From: Bradyrhizobium sp.
Lineage (GTDB): Bacteria; Pseudomonadota; Alphaproteobacteria; Rhizobiales; Xanthobacteraceae
Direction: 5' to 3'
DNA length: 64,000 nt
NCBI RefSeq assembly: GCF_027307225.1
Contig: NZ_DAHUXJ010000015.1
Location: 1-64,000, forward strand
Shown here piece after piece: positions 49,100 to 61,335 of the stretch. Within the stretch, counting starts at the first letter, position 1; each line of letters begins with the position of its first letter. A model generated the notes under the pieces. That model was not told the origin of the DNA. It ran no database searches and was given only the letters and a program-made list of their open reading frames with translations. The translations under genes were made by a program, and so were the position numbers.

Positions 49100-49113
49100 T
49101 TGATCTCGATCAA
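49100..49113 (-). promoter_or_regulatory. FNR/FixK box TTGATCTCGATCAA (divergent pair, box 1)
   Basis: Perfect TTGA-N6-TCAA, 60 nt upstream of ATG 49039(-). Confidence 0.75.
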
Positions 49114-49125
49114 CCGGCGACAGAC

Positions 49126-49139
49126 TTGATCCAGCTCAA
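49126..49139 (+). promoter_or_regulatory. FNR/FixK box TTGATCCAGCTCAA (divergent pair, box 2)
   Basis: Perfect TTGA-N6-TCAA, 61 nt upstream of ATG 49201(+). Confidence 0.75.
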
Positions 49140-49200
49140 TGACGGTATCGCAGTTTGCCACATGATTTGCGCCACTAGACCTGTGATCGGAGAGGCCGCC

Positions 49201-49686
49201 ATGTATGAATTTCTCGAGGAGACGGTTCAACACGACATGATGCAACCGGCCAGGGCGGTCGCGGCGGAGATTACGCTAGGTGATCTCTTGCGTCTGTTCA
49301 CCGCCGACAACGTGGATGCCTATCCGGTCGAGAGCAATGGCCGACTGTGCGGGATCGTCTCGAAGGGCGATGCAGTGAGGGCTTTCGCTCCTGGACGGGC
49401 CGGCATCCCGCCGCACTACGATGATGCGATGGGCACGACCGTCGAACAGATCATGTCGCGCCATGTGATGACAGTCGATGCCGAGACCAAGTTACAGTGC
49501 GTGCTGCACCTGATGGAAAAGCACCGCATCAAGAGCCTGCCTGTTGTCGACGCCGGCAACCGGCTCCTGGGTCTGATCGCACGTGAGAACGTTATCCGGG
49601 CCCTCGCACGCTGCAACCGGCGCCAGCCTTCGGCACAGGCCCCTACCACTTGTCGCCCCGCCTGTCGGTCACAAGCGATCGCCTAG
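49201..49686 (+). CDS. CBS-domain protein
   Basis: Two CBS motifs: DAYPVESNGRLCGIVSKGDAVRAF; VEQIMSRHVMTVDAETKLQCVLHLMEKHRIKSLPVVDAGNRLLGLIARENVIRAL. Confidence 0.85.
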   Translation: MYEFLEETVQHDMMQPARAVAAEITLGDLLRLFTADNVDAYPVESNGRLCGIVSKGDAVRAFAPGRAGIPPHYDDAMGTTVEQIMSRHVMTVDAETKLQCVLHLMEKHRIKSLPVVDAGNRLLGLIARENVIRALARCNRRQPSAQAPTTCRPACRSQAIA

Positions 49687-49693
49687 CCTCGCC

Positions 49694-50305
49694 TCACAGG
49701 CCTGCAGCCAGCGCAATTCGCATCAATTCTGACATGCTGCGTGCAGCGGTCTTCGCCATGAGATTGGCACGATAAACCTCGACCGTACGTGGACTGATAC
49801 TGAGATCGTGCGCGATAACCTTATTGATCTTCCCCGCCACCAGCCCTTGCAGCACATCGCGCTCGCGCGGTGACAGCTCCGCCAACCGCGCCTCGGCCTC
49901 CTTCCTCGACGAACTTTCGTCTGCCGCCGCCGGCCTCGTCTCAAGGGCTGCACGGATCGACTCGAGCAGCGCAGTATCGTCGAACGGCTTTTCGATGAAA
50001 TCCACGGCGCCCGCCTTCATCGCCTCAACGGCGAGCGCTACGTCGCCGTGGCCGGTGATCAGAATCACGGGGCAGGATGATCCGTCACCTTTCAGCTTTC
50101 TGACCAGCTCGATCCCGTTCATTCCAGGCATCCGGATGTCCGATATCACGCAGGTCGGTCGCGCGGCGTTCACGCCAGCGAGGAAGGCGTCAGCCGTCTC
50201 ATAGGCCTGCGGCCTGTATCCATTGACGTCGAGCAGAAATGCAAGGGAATCCCGCATCGCCGAGTCATCGTCGATGACGTAAATGATCGTCTTATCGTCC
50301 ATCAT
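49694..50305 (-). CDS. fixJ: FixJ, LuxR-type response regulator
   Basis: [80 protein letters not shown]. Confidence 0.92.
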   Translation of the reverse strand: MMDDKTIIYVIDDDSAMRDSLAFLLDVNGYRPQAYETADAFLAGVNAARPTCVISDIRMPGMNGIELVRKLKGDGSSCPVILITGHGDVALAVEAMKAGAVDFIEKPFDDTALLESIRAALETRPAAADESSSRKEAEARLAELSPRERDVLQGLVAGKINKVIAHDLSISPRTVEVYRANLMAKTAARSMSELMRIALAAGL

Positions 50306-51734
50306 GCGCCTCCATTTCGGCGAAAGGGAGCGTGAATTCGAACACGGTGCCGCCGCCGCTATTGGCATGCGCCGCGATGCGGCCGCCATGCGCCTCGATG
50401 ATGGTTCGGCAGATTGAAAGGCCCACTCCCATGCCATTTACCTTGCTGGTTACGAATGGTTGGAACAGCTTTTCCGCGATCTCCGGCGCGATTCCGGTGC
50501 CGGTATCGGCGATCGAGAAGAATGCGAAGCCGTCGTTGCCGGTGACGCCGATGGTCATCTCGCGCCGGCCCGTCGTCTCCATCGCCTCGATGCCGTTTCT
50601 GATCAGATTGAGCGCGACCTGCTGGATCTGGACCTTGTCGGCCACGATGTCGGGAAGATCGTGGTCGCAGCGAAGCGATACGCGCACGCCCTGTTCCCTG
50701 GCGCCGACCAGCGCCAGCGCTGCGGCTTCCTCAAGCAGCGTCGCGGGGCTCTCGATCGTATGCTCGGTCTCTCCCTTGGCCACGAACTCGCGTAGCCGCT
50801 TGATGATATCGCCAGCCCGCAACGCCTGGTCGGCGCTGCGATCCATCGCCTCGCGCACGCGATCCTTGTCGACTTCTTTCGCTTTCAGCAGCGTCGAGGC
50901 ACCGCGCAGATAGTTCGTGATCGCCGATAGCGGCTGATTGAGCTCGTGCGCGAGCGAGGAAGCCATCTCGCCCATGGCGGTCAGTCGCGAGACGTGAACG
51001 AGCTCCGACTGCAGTTCCTGCATGCGGCGTTCCTGGGTCCGGCGTTCGGTCAGGTCTCGGACAAAGCCGGTGAAGTACCGCTCGGAGCCGGCCTTGGCCT
51101 CACCGACTGCAAGCTCCATCGGAAATGTCGAGCCGTCCTTGCGCTCGCCGACCACGATCCGTCCGATACCGATGATGCGGCGTTCGCCGGTCATGCGATA
51201 GCGGTCGAGATAGCCGTCATGCTCCTGCCGATAGGGTGACGGCATCAAAATCGAGACGTTCTTTCCGAGCACCTCGGCGGCCGACCAGCCAAACAGACGT
51301 TCCGCGGTGACGCTGAAGGAACGCATGATGCCGCGATCGTCGATCAAGACCATCGCTTCCGGCACCGTGTCCAGGATCGATTGCAGCTGCGCCTGACGGT
51401 AACGGGCATCTTCCGTTTCGCGCAGAAGGCGGTTGCCGATCACGCCAAGGATCGGTCCCATTACTGCAAAGAAGGAGACATCGATCAGGTTCGCCGGGTT
51501 GTTATAAAGGCTTGCTCCCAGGAAATAGGCGCTGCTCGCAAGACAGAGCACGGTGGCGAAGATCGCGGGCCCCTGCCCGCCGACGAAGGCCGCGAAGACC
51601 ACGACCGGCACATAAATGACGGTGAAAGTACGGTCCTCGAAGTAGCGATGCGGCATCAGGCGGACGACGAATATGAAAGCCGCCGCCGCCGCAGTCGACC
51701 CATAGCGAAACCACAGTCGGCGTTGTGTCGCCAT
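50292..51734 (-). CDS. fixL: FixL, haem-PAS oxygen-sensing histidine kinase
   Basis: PAS segment [42 protein letters not shown] keeps the haem-ligand His (RHDSY in B. japonicum FixL); [14 protein letters not shown]-box; [18 protein letters not shown]. Confidence 0.93.
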   Translation of the reverse strand: MATQRRLWFRYGSTAAAAAFIFVVRLMPHRYFEDRTFTVIYVPVVVFAAFVGGQGPAIFATVLCLASSAYFLGASLYNNPANLIDVSFFAVMGPILGVIGNRLLRETEDARYRQAQLQSILDTVPEAMVLIDDRGIMRSFSVTAERLFGWSAAEVLGKNVSILMPSPYRQEHDGYLDRYRMTGERRIIGIGRIVVGERKDGSTFPMELAVGEAKAGSERYFTGFVRDLTERRTQERRMQELQSELVHVSRLTAMGEMASSLAHELNQPLSAITNYLRGASTLLKAKEVDKDRVREAMDRSADQALRAGDIIKRLREFVAKGETEHTIESPATLLEEAAALALVGAREQGVRVSLRCDHDLPDIVADKVQIQQVALNLIRNGIEAMETTGRREMTIGVTGNDGFAFFSIADTGTGIAPEIAEKLFQPFVTSKVNGMGVGLSICRTIIEAHGGRIAAHANSGGGTVFEFTLPFAEMEAHDGR

Positions 51735-51789
51735 TTAATGACCCGATCCGATGCGAATGCGCTTTGCCAATAGTTGTGCTACCGGTTCC

Positions 51790-52053
51790 TCATAGCATAC
51801 TGGGCGGTCCGGCCGGCAAGGGGCTTACGCAGAAAGCCACTCTTGACGACGGCTGGTTCTTGGCGGACCAGAGGCGCCAATGCGTCGGGTTGATCACGAC
51901 ACGTTCATGGCTCGCCGCTCTGACCCATCTACTGGCAGTACGGCGGCCGGCGAAAACCAGCGGATGCAGATCATTTCCCTCAACGACAGCAAGTTCAAAG
52001 TCGCGGTCATAAGGGGCGGTTGAAACGCCTTGTCACACCGATTGCTGGTCCAT
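51790..52053 (-). pseudogene. W-x-x-I-x-x-A-P-x-D small protein (copy 3), nonsense-mutated
   Basis: MDQQSV*QGVSTAPYDRDFELAVVEGNDLHPLVFAGRRTASRWVRAASHERVVINPTHWRLWSAK; TGA at 52033-52035 replaces the Trp conserved in copies 1 and 2. Confidence 0.75.
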
Positions 52054-52194
52054 CGTCTCGATCTCGCCGGCGCCGCAAGGCGGGGGCTTCGATCAGCATT
52101 GCGATCGTTCGACGACCGCCCCTGTAAGGAAACAACACTAGAGACAAGCGGCTTGCAGGCACTGCGGTATGTCAAGCCTCGCGGCCCCGGCACA

Positions 52195-52807
52195 AAATTA
52201 ATCTGGGGCGGCCATGACGATGCGGATCAGTTCCGCGGTATTCTTGCCCCGAGCTTTCGCAAGATGTTGTAGCGATGATCTTCGACCGTGCGAGGGCTGA
52301 TGCTGAGCTACTTGCTTATTTCCTTGCTCGATGCACCGAATATGCTTCGTTGCAGTGTTTCGCGCTCTCGAGACGTCAGATGTTCACGGTCGGGAAAGTC
52401 GACCGGCTCTCCTCGCCGCATGGGCGGGCGCGAACTAATCGCATCCTTCAACCTGGAGACGACATCGCTGCCACAGAACGGCTTTTCAACAATATCGAAA
52501 GCACCATGTTTCATTGCTTTGACCGCCGTCGCGATATCTCCTGTGCCCGAAATCATTAAAATCGGCGCAGAGTAATCCTCTGTGCGAAGCTCATTGAGGA
52601 TATCGAGGCCAGCGCCGTCCGAAATCTGCAGATCGAGGAAGATGCAAGCAGGCCTCTGTTACGAGCCGAGGCCATCAAAGAGACGCTGTCCGCGAAGCAG
52701 ACGACTTTGTAACCCTCTTTGGAGAGAACAAGGGACAGCACGTCGCGCACGGCAGCGTCATCGTCAACGACGTAGATTTCGGCGTGCCCCGCTGGCTCGT
52801 TTCGCAT
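52195..52807 (-). pseudogene. Decayed second FixJ-like response regulator
   Basis: Receiver start EIYVVDDDAAVRDVLSLVLSKEGYKVV, frameshift, then (R)PACIFLDLQISDGAGLDILNELRTEDYSAPILMISGTGDIATAVKAMKHGAFDIVEKPF, LTSRERETLQRSIFGASSKEIS, in-frame stop. Confidence 0.8.
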
Positions 52808-52989
52808 GATTGTTCTTCAAATTGGACGGAACGTTAGCCGTTGCGCCAGGTGCTGACAAAATTAGAGGCGATCCCTCGTGGCCCCGGAGATCCCATGTCG
52901 ACGACGAGGCGGAAGCCCGGATTGGCAAGCTGGGCATAGTCGGCCGGGACGTCGCCAGAGCGGCTGCCGCGAAATCGAATTTATATTTG

Positions 52990-53424
52990 TCAGCAACAGG
53001 GTCCGCGATCGGGAGCAACATTGAGCTTTGACGGCGCCCCAAGCGCATCGATTGTATAGCTATTAGCGCAGTATTCCCGATGATTAAGCACCGCCGTCCC
53101 CGCGTCGAGCTCCCGGTGACAGCGTCGCTTTGCGACGCACAGCGCGCATACCACCGCCATGTCACGCATGACACCCGGCTCCTCGCGCGCAATGCTCGTC
53201 CCGTCGAGGCCGAGCGCCGCCAGTAGTTTTGGAAGTTCGCCAGCGCCTTGCCGACCACGAGCTGCGAGGGTCTCGAGCTCTGTCCGCGAGATGCGGAGCT
53301 CCTGGGCGATAGCCTCAACGTCGCATGCGCTGAGACTGCGGATGTCAGCCACGTCACGGAGCCGACCTAACCAATCTGAAAGCCTCGCAATGAACTGGTC
53401 TCTGATTGACGCTGCCGATGCCAT
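52990..53424 (-). CDS. DUF6455-like four-Cys protein (copy C)
   Basis: RDMAVVCALCVAKRRCHRELDAGTAVLNHREYCANSYTIDAL. Confidence 0.7.
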   Translation of the reverse strand: MASAASIRDQFIARLSDWLGRLRDVADIRSLSACDVEAIAQELRISRTELETLAARGRQGAGELPKLLAALGLDGTSIAREEPGVMRDMAVVCALCVAKRRCHRELDAGTAVLNHREYCANSYTIDALGAPSKLNVAPDRGPCC

Positions 53425-53480
53425 CGCATCCTCCCGCAGGTTGTTTGAGGTCCAGTATCGACCCACAGACGCCACCTTCA

Positions 53481-53494
53481 TTGCGTCAGATCAA
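53481..53494 (-). promoter_or_regulatory. One-mismatch FNR-like box TTGCGTCAGATCAA (read on + strand)
   Basis: 56 nt upstream of copy C ATG 53424. Confidence 0.45.
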
Positions 53495-54050
53495 ACACAA
53501 AGCCGAACTGATGCGGCTGCTCCGGGAGGGAGGCGCCTCGCATCGCGATCCATGACGATCTGCAGCGTGTTATCTGGGGCACGGTGCTCGAACAGGCCAA
53601 AGCTCACCGCTCGCATTTCATTCTTTTCGCTTGAGCCGCCTGAAATGATCGAATTTCGCGATTAGTATATACTCAATTTACTCTTGACCATTCCCTGCCG
53701 GCGTTCGGTCGAGAGACGTAGAGCATTCGCCGCGACCTTCTCCCGGAATCCATCGATCACGTGGTTGCTGGTCGCGCTGCACACGAGCCTCACGCCGATG
53801 TCAAATACCGCGACAATCTTTTCATTCACCAGGAGATGAGCTTCCTTCTATGCATCGGCACCTCCCCCGCGCAAGTTTTGCGACGCGGAGGCCGATCGAC
53901 CTCACTCGACTCCAGTGCCAGCATCGCGATGGTGATCCAGGTCCGAACACTGACAACTCCTCTTGCTGCAAATTTGGCGTGAGGATCCTGCACCATGATT
54001 TCCGGCACCCCATAAGAGATGCGGGACTAGGTTATCACTCCTATACAATG

Positions 54051-54641
54051 TCAGGCGAACGCCGAGAGGACCGCCGCGAGACCATCGGTTACCACGTCGA
54101 TCGGCTGCAGCCCGTCCACAATATGGAGTAAACCTTGCGACCGATAGTATTCGGTGACTGGAGCGGTCTGCGCGCGGTATGCTTTTAGGCGGGTCTTGAA
54201 GACTTCGGGGTTATCGTCGCGGCGCACCGGCTGGCCGTTGTTTTCCGCTTCCTCGGCACGGCCTTTGATGCGGACCAGAAGCACGTCTTCATCGACCTCT
54301 AGTTCAAGAACTGCGTCGAGTCCGATTGCCCTGGCTTCCAGTTCCCGATCGAGGGCTTCAGCTTGCGCCACCGTCCGGGGAAACCCATCGAGGATAAAGC
54401 CGCTGGCGGCTTCCGAATGGTCCATTCGAGCGGCAACGACCGCAATGACGACATCGTCAGGCACGAGATCCCCGCGCGCCATGATATCTTTGACACGCGC
54501 TCCGAGCGCCGAGCCTGCGGCTACCGCTTCGCGCAACATGTCCCCGGTCGAGAGTTGTGGAATGGCAAAGCGTTTGGCCATTCTGGTGGCCTGCGTCCCT
54601 TTTCCCGCGCCCGGCGGCCCCAACAGAACCAGTCTCATCAC
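54051..54641 (-). CDS. adk: Adenylate kinase
   Basis: RLVLLGPPGAGKGTQATRMAKRFAIPQLSTGDMLREAV; GFILDGFPRTVAQAEAL. Confidence 0.95.
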   Translation of the reverse strand: MMRLVLLGPPGAGKGTQATRMAKRFAIPQLSTGDMLREAVAAGSALGARVKDIMARGDLVPDDVVIAVVAARMDHSEAASGFILDGFPRTVAQAEALDRELEARAIGLDAVLELEVDEDVLLVRIKGRAEEAENNGQPVRRDDNPEVFKTRLKAYRAQTAPVTEYYRSQGLLHIVDGLQPIDVVTDGLAAVLSAFA

Positions 54642-54662
54642 TATCTCCCCTATGCAATCAGC

Positions 54663-56611
<1,949 letters not shown>

Positions 56612-56758
56612 CGGATATCCATCCTTCCATCCCTTGACCCACACTCTCTCTGTGGCCTGCAAGGCGCCTCATTTTCTATTTCATCCAGCCGCCGTCATTC
56701 CTTCGCGAACCGATGCCTACATCAAAGTGGTCGGGACCACGGCCGAAAGTCATGCTGA

Positions 56759-57169
56759 TCACGGGATCGCAGCCCGAGCCGGCAAACATACCTGCGAGCG
56801 CGTCAAGAACCGCACTTCTCGGCCGTTATCGAGGGAGAACATCCCACCCCGACCGGGAACGACATCGATGATGAGGTCGGTGTGCTTCCACGCTTCGAAC
56901 TGCGAGGCGCTGATGTAGACCGGAGCACCGCCGATATGACCCAGCAGAACGTCGGTGTCCCCGATAATGAATCCGTCCTTCGGATAACACATCGGCGACG
57001 ACCCATCGCAGCAGCCTCCCGACTGATGAAACAAGACTGGACCGTGCTCCCGGACAATTTCTTCGATGAGCCGGAGAGCTGCCGGCGTCGCTGATACCTT
57101 CTCTTCCAAACGTGCCTCCGTATGCGCGGAAAAGTTACCGACGCGGATGAACAATGTCCGCGCCGGCAA
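56759..57169 (-). CDS. DUF779 protein (aldehyde dehydrogenase-associated)
   Basis: HGPVLFHQSGGCCDGSSPMCYPKDGFIIGDTDVLLGHIGGAPVYIS; adjacent to the aldehyde dehydrogenase. Confidence 0.88.
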   Translation of the reverse strand: MPARTLFIRVGNFSAHTEARLEEKVSATPAALRLIEEIVREHGPVLFHQSGGCCDGSSPMCYPKDGFIIGDTDVLLGHIGGAPVYISASQFEAWKHTDLIIDVVPGRGGMFSLDNGREVRFLTRSQVCLPARAAIP

Positions 57170-57182
57170 GTCTGGGGAGAAC

Positions 57183-58700
57183 TCAGAAGAAGCCGAGCCT
57201 CTTGGGACTGTAGCTGACCAGCATATTCTTGGTCTGCTGGTAGTGATCGAGCATCATTTTGTGGGTCTCGCGGCCGATCCCCGATTGCTTGTACCCCCCA
57301 AACGCCGCATGCGCGGGATAGGCGTGGTAGCAATTGGTCCAGACGCGGCCTGCCTGGATCGCGCGGCCGAAGCGGTAAAGCCGGTTGGCGTCACGGCTCC
57401 AGATGCCCGCACCGAGGCCATAGAGCGTGTCGTTGGCGATCGACAATGCCTCCTCGTCATCCTTGAAGGTCGTTACCGAAACCACCGGTCCGAAGATCTC
57501 CTCCTGGAAGATGCGCATCTTGTTGTGACCCTTGAATACGGTCGGCTTGACATAGTAGCCGCCGGCAAGATGGCCCGGCAGCAGGTTACGGGCTCCACCG
57601 GTCAAGACCTGCGCGCCCTCCTGCCGGCCTATATCAATGTAGGACAGAATCTTTTCGAGCTGTTCGCTTGAGGCCTGCGCGCCAATCATGGTGGCGGGGT
57701 CTAATGGATCGCCCTGAACGATCGCCTCGACCCGCTTTAGCGCTCGCTCCATGAACCTGTCGTAGATCGTTTCGTGGATCAGCGCTCGGCTCGGGCAGGT
57801 GCAGACCTCGCCCTGATTGAGCGCGAACATCACAAAGCCCTCGATCGCCTTATCAAAGAAATCGTCGTCCTCGGCAACGACATCCTTGAAGAAGATGTTG
57901 GGAGATTTGCCGCCGAGTTCCAGCGTCACCGGGATCAGATTCTGGCTGGCGTATTGCATGATCAACCGGCCTGTCGTCGTCTCGCCTGTGAAAGCAATCT
58001 TGGCGATGCGCGGCGAGGACGCCAGTGGCTTGCCAGCCTCGAGACCGAAGCCATTGACAATGTTGAGCACCCCAGGTGGCAGGAGATCGCCGATCAGATC
58101 GATCCATACCATGATTGAAGCCGGGGTTTGCTCGGCCGGTTTCAGCACCACGCAGTTACCGGCCGCAATCGCAGGCGCCAGCTTCCAGCAGGCCATGAGC
58201 AACGGGAAGTTCCACGGAATGATCTGACCCACGACACCCAGCGGTTCGTGAAAATGATAGGCGACCGTGTCGTGGTCGATCTCGGAAAGACTACCTTCCT
58301 GTCCGCGAATGGCGCCTGCGAAGTAGCGGAAATGGTCGATCGCCAGCGGCAGATCGGCCGCGCGGGTTTCGCGGATCGGCTTGCCGTTGTCCCAGGTTTC
58401 GGCGATCGCAAGGCGCTCGAGATTTTCTTCCATCCTGTCCGCGATCCGGTTGAGAATGATCGCGCGTTCGGCGACGCTGGTGCGGCCCCAAGCGTCCTTG
58501 GCCGCATGTGCTGCGTCGAGCGCCGCTTCCACGTCCGGCGCTTCGGAGCGCGCGATCTTGCAGATCAGTTGACCAGTCACTGGCGAAGCATTTTCGAAAT
58601 ATCTGCCCGATCGGGGCTCGACCCACTTGCCGCCGATAAAATTGTCATAGCGCTCGGCAAAGGGATTTTTTGACGTCGTGAGGAATTCAGGCTTGTTCAT
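57183..58700 (-). CDS. NAD-dependent acetaldehyde/aldehyde dehydrogenase
   Basis: [61 protein letters not shown]. Confidence 0.95.
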   Translation of the reverse strand: MNKPEFLTTSKNPFAERYDNFIGGKWVEPRSGRYFENASPVTGQLICKIARSEAPDVEAALDAAHAAKDAWGRTSVAERAIILNRIADRMEENLERLAIAETWDNGKPIRETRAADLPLAIDHFRYFAGAIRGQEGSLSEIDHDTVAYHFHEPLGVVGQIIPWNFPLLMACWKLAPAIAAGNCVVLKPAEQTPASIMVWIDLIGDLLPPGVLNIVNGFGLEAGKPLASSPRIAKIAFTGETTTGRLIMQYASQNLIPVTLELGGKSPNIFFKDVVAEDDDFFDKAIEGFVMFALNQGEVCTCPSRALIHETIYDRFMERALKRVEAIVQGDPLDPATMIGAQASSEQLEKILSYIDIGRQEGAQVLTGGARNLLPGHLAGGYYVKPTVFKGHNKMRIFQEEIFGPVVSVTTFKDDEEALSIANDTLYGLGAGIWSRDANRLYRFGRAIQAGRVWTNCYHAYPAHAAFGGYKQSGIGRETHKMMLDHYQQTKNMLVSYSPKRLGFF

Positions 58701-58798
58701 GATTCACTCCCGCTGTTGGTGTTACTATTGCGCTGTTGGAGAACGTCGCAGTCCTTTGCGCGACGTCGCGCAAACCATGTCGCAAGTCATGAAAAATG

Positions 58799-59845
58799 TC
58801 AGCCGGACGGCTTGAAATCGCGACTGCAACCTGTCGCAAAACTGCGACATTCCCCGCTGGGCCCTGCGGCGGATGAATGCCGCTTGAGGTCGAAGCGCTT
58901 CAGCTTGCGGTGCAGAGTCGCACGGCTGATGCCAAGAGCCTTCGCCGCCGCCGAGACATTACCTTGCGCGCGGGTGAGTGCCCGCTGTACCGCGGCACGC
59001 TGCGCATCACCGAGATGTTCCTGGGCTCCGAGCCCACAGAGCAGGTCGGCAGCCGGAACGGGCCGCAACGCTCTGTCGGACGGGAGGCCCAACACCAGGC
59101 GGGCGGCGCGCGTGGCTCCTATGACGAGGTCGTCGCCATCGATCGCCAGCAGTCCGCCGCCGTGCGCTTCGGTCGATGGCGTCAGCATGATCCGCGCCTT
59201 TGCAAAAGCGCAACGAAATAGGTCGGCCTCGATCCGTCGCGCCGCTTCGCCGGCGGCCAGCAAGATGAGATTGGCGAATTCATCGGTGATGTCGGCGCGG
59301 CAAGAGGAGACGTCGAGCACGCCGGCAAGCCTTGCTTGCTCGTCGTAGATCGGAACTGCCGTGCAACTGAGCAGCGTGTTGCGGGTGAAGAAATGCTGAT
59401 CGCGGGCGATAGTCAACCCGCGCTGTTCGACCAGACAGGTGCCGATGCCATTGGTGCCCTCGTGCTCCTCGCTCCATAGAGTGCCGGTCCACAGCCCCCA
59501 TGTCTCGAACATGGCGTCGTCTGCCGGAGCTCCGCGACGATTGACCGGCACGCCGTCGCAACCAGCCAGCAGCACGCAGCAACCGACGGCGCTCAAGGCC
59601 TGATAAAGGCGGTCCATCGGGGACCGCGCGGCGCGGATTAACGGTTCAATCCTTTCGATCGTTAGCCGCAACTCGGTTTCCGTTAGCCGTAGCGGCGGCC
59701 GATTGCCCGAGGGGGCGAGCTGATGCAATCGGGAAGAGCGTCGCCAGGATGCAACAAGCGCGGATTTTGCCGCCTGCCCGGACGCGATCGCTGCCTCGAC
59801 GCGATCCGCGTGACGCGCGAGCAGTTGTTCTTTCGTGCCTCCCAT
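58799..59845 (-). CDS. GAF-domain regulator with Fis-type HTH (AcoR-like N-terminus, no AAA+ domain)
   Basis: GTNGIGTCLVEQRGLTI GAF-type region; C-terminal ALTRAQGNVSAAAKALGISRATLHRKLKRF; no GESGTGKE/GAFTGA motifs. Confidence 0.8.
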   Translation of the reverse strand: MGGTKEQLLARHADRVEAAIASGQAAKSALVASWRRSSRLHQLAPSGNRPPLRLTETELRLTIERIEPLIRAARSPMDRLYQALSAVGCCVLLAGCDGVPVNRRGAPADDAMFETWGLWTGTLWSEEHEGTNGIGTCLVEQRGLTIARDQHFFTRNTLLSCTAVPIYDEQARLAGVLDVSSCRADITDEFANLILLAAGEAARRIEADLFRCAFAKARIMLTPSTEAHGGGLLAIDGDDLVIGATRAARLVLGLPSDRALRPVPAADLLCGLGAQEHLGDAQRAAVQRALTRAQGNVSAAAKALGISRATLHRKLKRFDLKRHSSAAGPSGECRSFATGCSRDFKPSG

Positions 59846-59890
59846 GTCGTCCTCCGTCACGAAAGGTTATGATGATCCGGCGTAGAGATT

Positions 59891-59904
59891 TTGATCTGGA
59901 TCAA
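59891..59904 (-). promoter_or_regulatory. FNR/FixK box TTGATCTGGATCAA
   Basis: Perfect TTGA-N6-TCAA, 45 nt upstream of ATG 59845. Confidence 0.65.
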
Positions 59905-59914
59905 CCTATGGAAG

Positions 59915-60163
59915 TCAAATGCGTTGTGTGACTCCTGCATTCGACCCTTGGAGATCCACAGGCGATTTGATGACACCCACCGCCCTTCCTTGCCTCGGCC
60001 ACACTTCGAAGACGAACCGGCTGACGTTCGTACATTCCGCGCAACGGTAAACGTGCCGCTCATAGCCGTCTTCGACGTCAGCGCGGTGGGGCTCGACGCG
60101 CGTTAGACGCATGGTGCTGCCCTCGCAGTTCGGGCATTTCCGATGATCGAAATCCGAAGTCAT
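59915..60163 (-). CDS. Zinc-ribbon-like small protein
   Basis: MTSDFDHRKCPNCEGSTMRLTRVEPHRADVEDGYERHVYRCAECTNVSRFVFEVW. Confidence 0.55.
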   Translation of the reverse strand: MTSDFDHRKCPNCEGSTMRLTRVEPHRADVEDGYERHVYRCAECTNVSRFVFEVWPRQGRAVGVIKSPVDLQGSNAGVTQRI

Positions 60164-60779
60164 GACGATGTTCCTCCCTCCATCAGGCGCTTCGGAGCAG
60201 CTATCCGAAAACGATGTTCGCGGAGCACCAACGCGGACTGAACCGGCGACGGACCACGACGGGCGTGTCCGCAGTCTCGATCGCAGCACCCGGAAAGCCG
60301 AACCCGGCGACAATCAATGCTTCGGCCGGAAGCAGCCAGCCGACCGCGATGCAGCAGACAGGTTGATGCCCATCGTGGCCGCTGCTTTTTGGTTAGGGTT
60401 CACAATAGATGAAAGGCATCCCGCCTTTTTGTCGCGGATCAAACTTCGAAGATTTTCGTGGGATTGCGCCCGACGAAGCCGGTCGGAACAACTCCCTGTT
60501 TGGGGTCGTCCAAAACCGCCCCATCTGTTCCGTCGAGAGCTTGGAATTGCTCGGGCGTGTCCAGCAGATGCCGGTTGATGGGTAAAGTGGCACCTGGAGA
60601 TTGACGATATCGATAGCGCGGACAAGCGATACCACGTCGGAGTGAAGGGTCAGACCTCGATCCTCTTCGATCGCCGACTCCAGGCGGCGAGTATAGTGCA
60701 GATTCAAATCGGACGGCTTGAGGCAACGCACGGCAAGACCGATCGCTGCCCCCCGACTCCGCGTCAATCTCGTCTAAAC

Positions 60780-60893
60780 TCAGAGCCAACCAAACTGAAC
60801 AAGGTAGATCAGGCCGCCTAAACCGCAGATCAGTCCGATGGTCATGCAAATCACAACCATCGCAGCCTCTTCAAACGTAAGGTCGCGGGGCAT
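60780..60893 (-). CDS. Small single-TM membrane peptide
   Basis: MPRDLTFEEAAMVVICMTIGLICGLGGLIYLVQFGWL. Confidence 0.4.
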   Translation of the reverse strand: MPRDLTFEEAAMVVICMTIGLICGLGGLIYLVQFGWL

Positions 60894-61335
60894 GACATCC
60901 TTCCTTCTTCCTCCGTCGGGAGGCTGGCGCGCGCCGTGGCAGGGGCGCCCGCCTTGCACATTCACGCTTCGAAGAAGCTCACAAGATAGATGACGCCAGC
61001 CGCAATGACGATTACGGCTACGGTCGTCAGCACGTCGTCTCTGGTTATCCGGATATCACAACTCCCATAGCTCAGTTTGACACGCCCAGAATCGTCAGCG
61101 AACGCTTTTGAAGGCCCGGCGTCTCGTCGACCCCGCTGTACGTCGGGCGCATATGGTTTCCGGTTCGCCCCTCAGGGAACACGCGCTCATGAAAAAGGCC
61201 CGGGGTTACCTAGGAGCCCGGGCCTGCAACCGAACGATGTTGCGGCACACCGCTCGGCTACGTTGGCAATTTACGCTTGGAAAAGCGGTTCCTCCTTGAG
61301 GAGGCGCAACTTCACATGACAACGCTCGACGATGT

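Noticed and set aside
53690-54010. Minus-strand fragments (VFDIGVRLVCSATSNHVIDGFREKVAANALRL; VRTWITIAMLALESSEV)
   Set aside because: Possibly remnants of a coding gene, but too short and unidentifiable to support a call.
60439-60770. Possible frameshifted gene (AIEEDRGLTLHSDVVSLVRAIDIVNLQVPL + PINRHLLDTPEQFQALDGTDGAVLDDPKQGVVPTGFVGRNPTKIFEV in two frames)
   Set aside because: Looks coding-like across two frames, but no family could be recognised by eye, so it is not reported as a feature.
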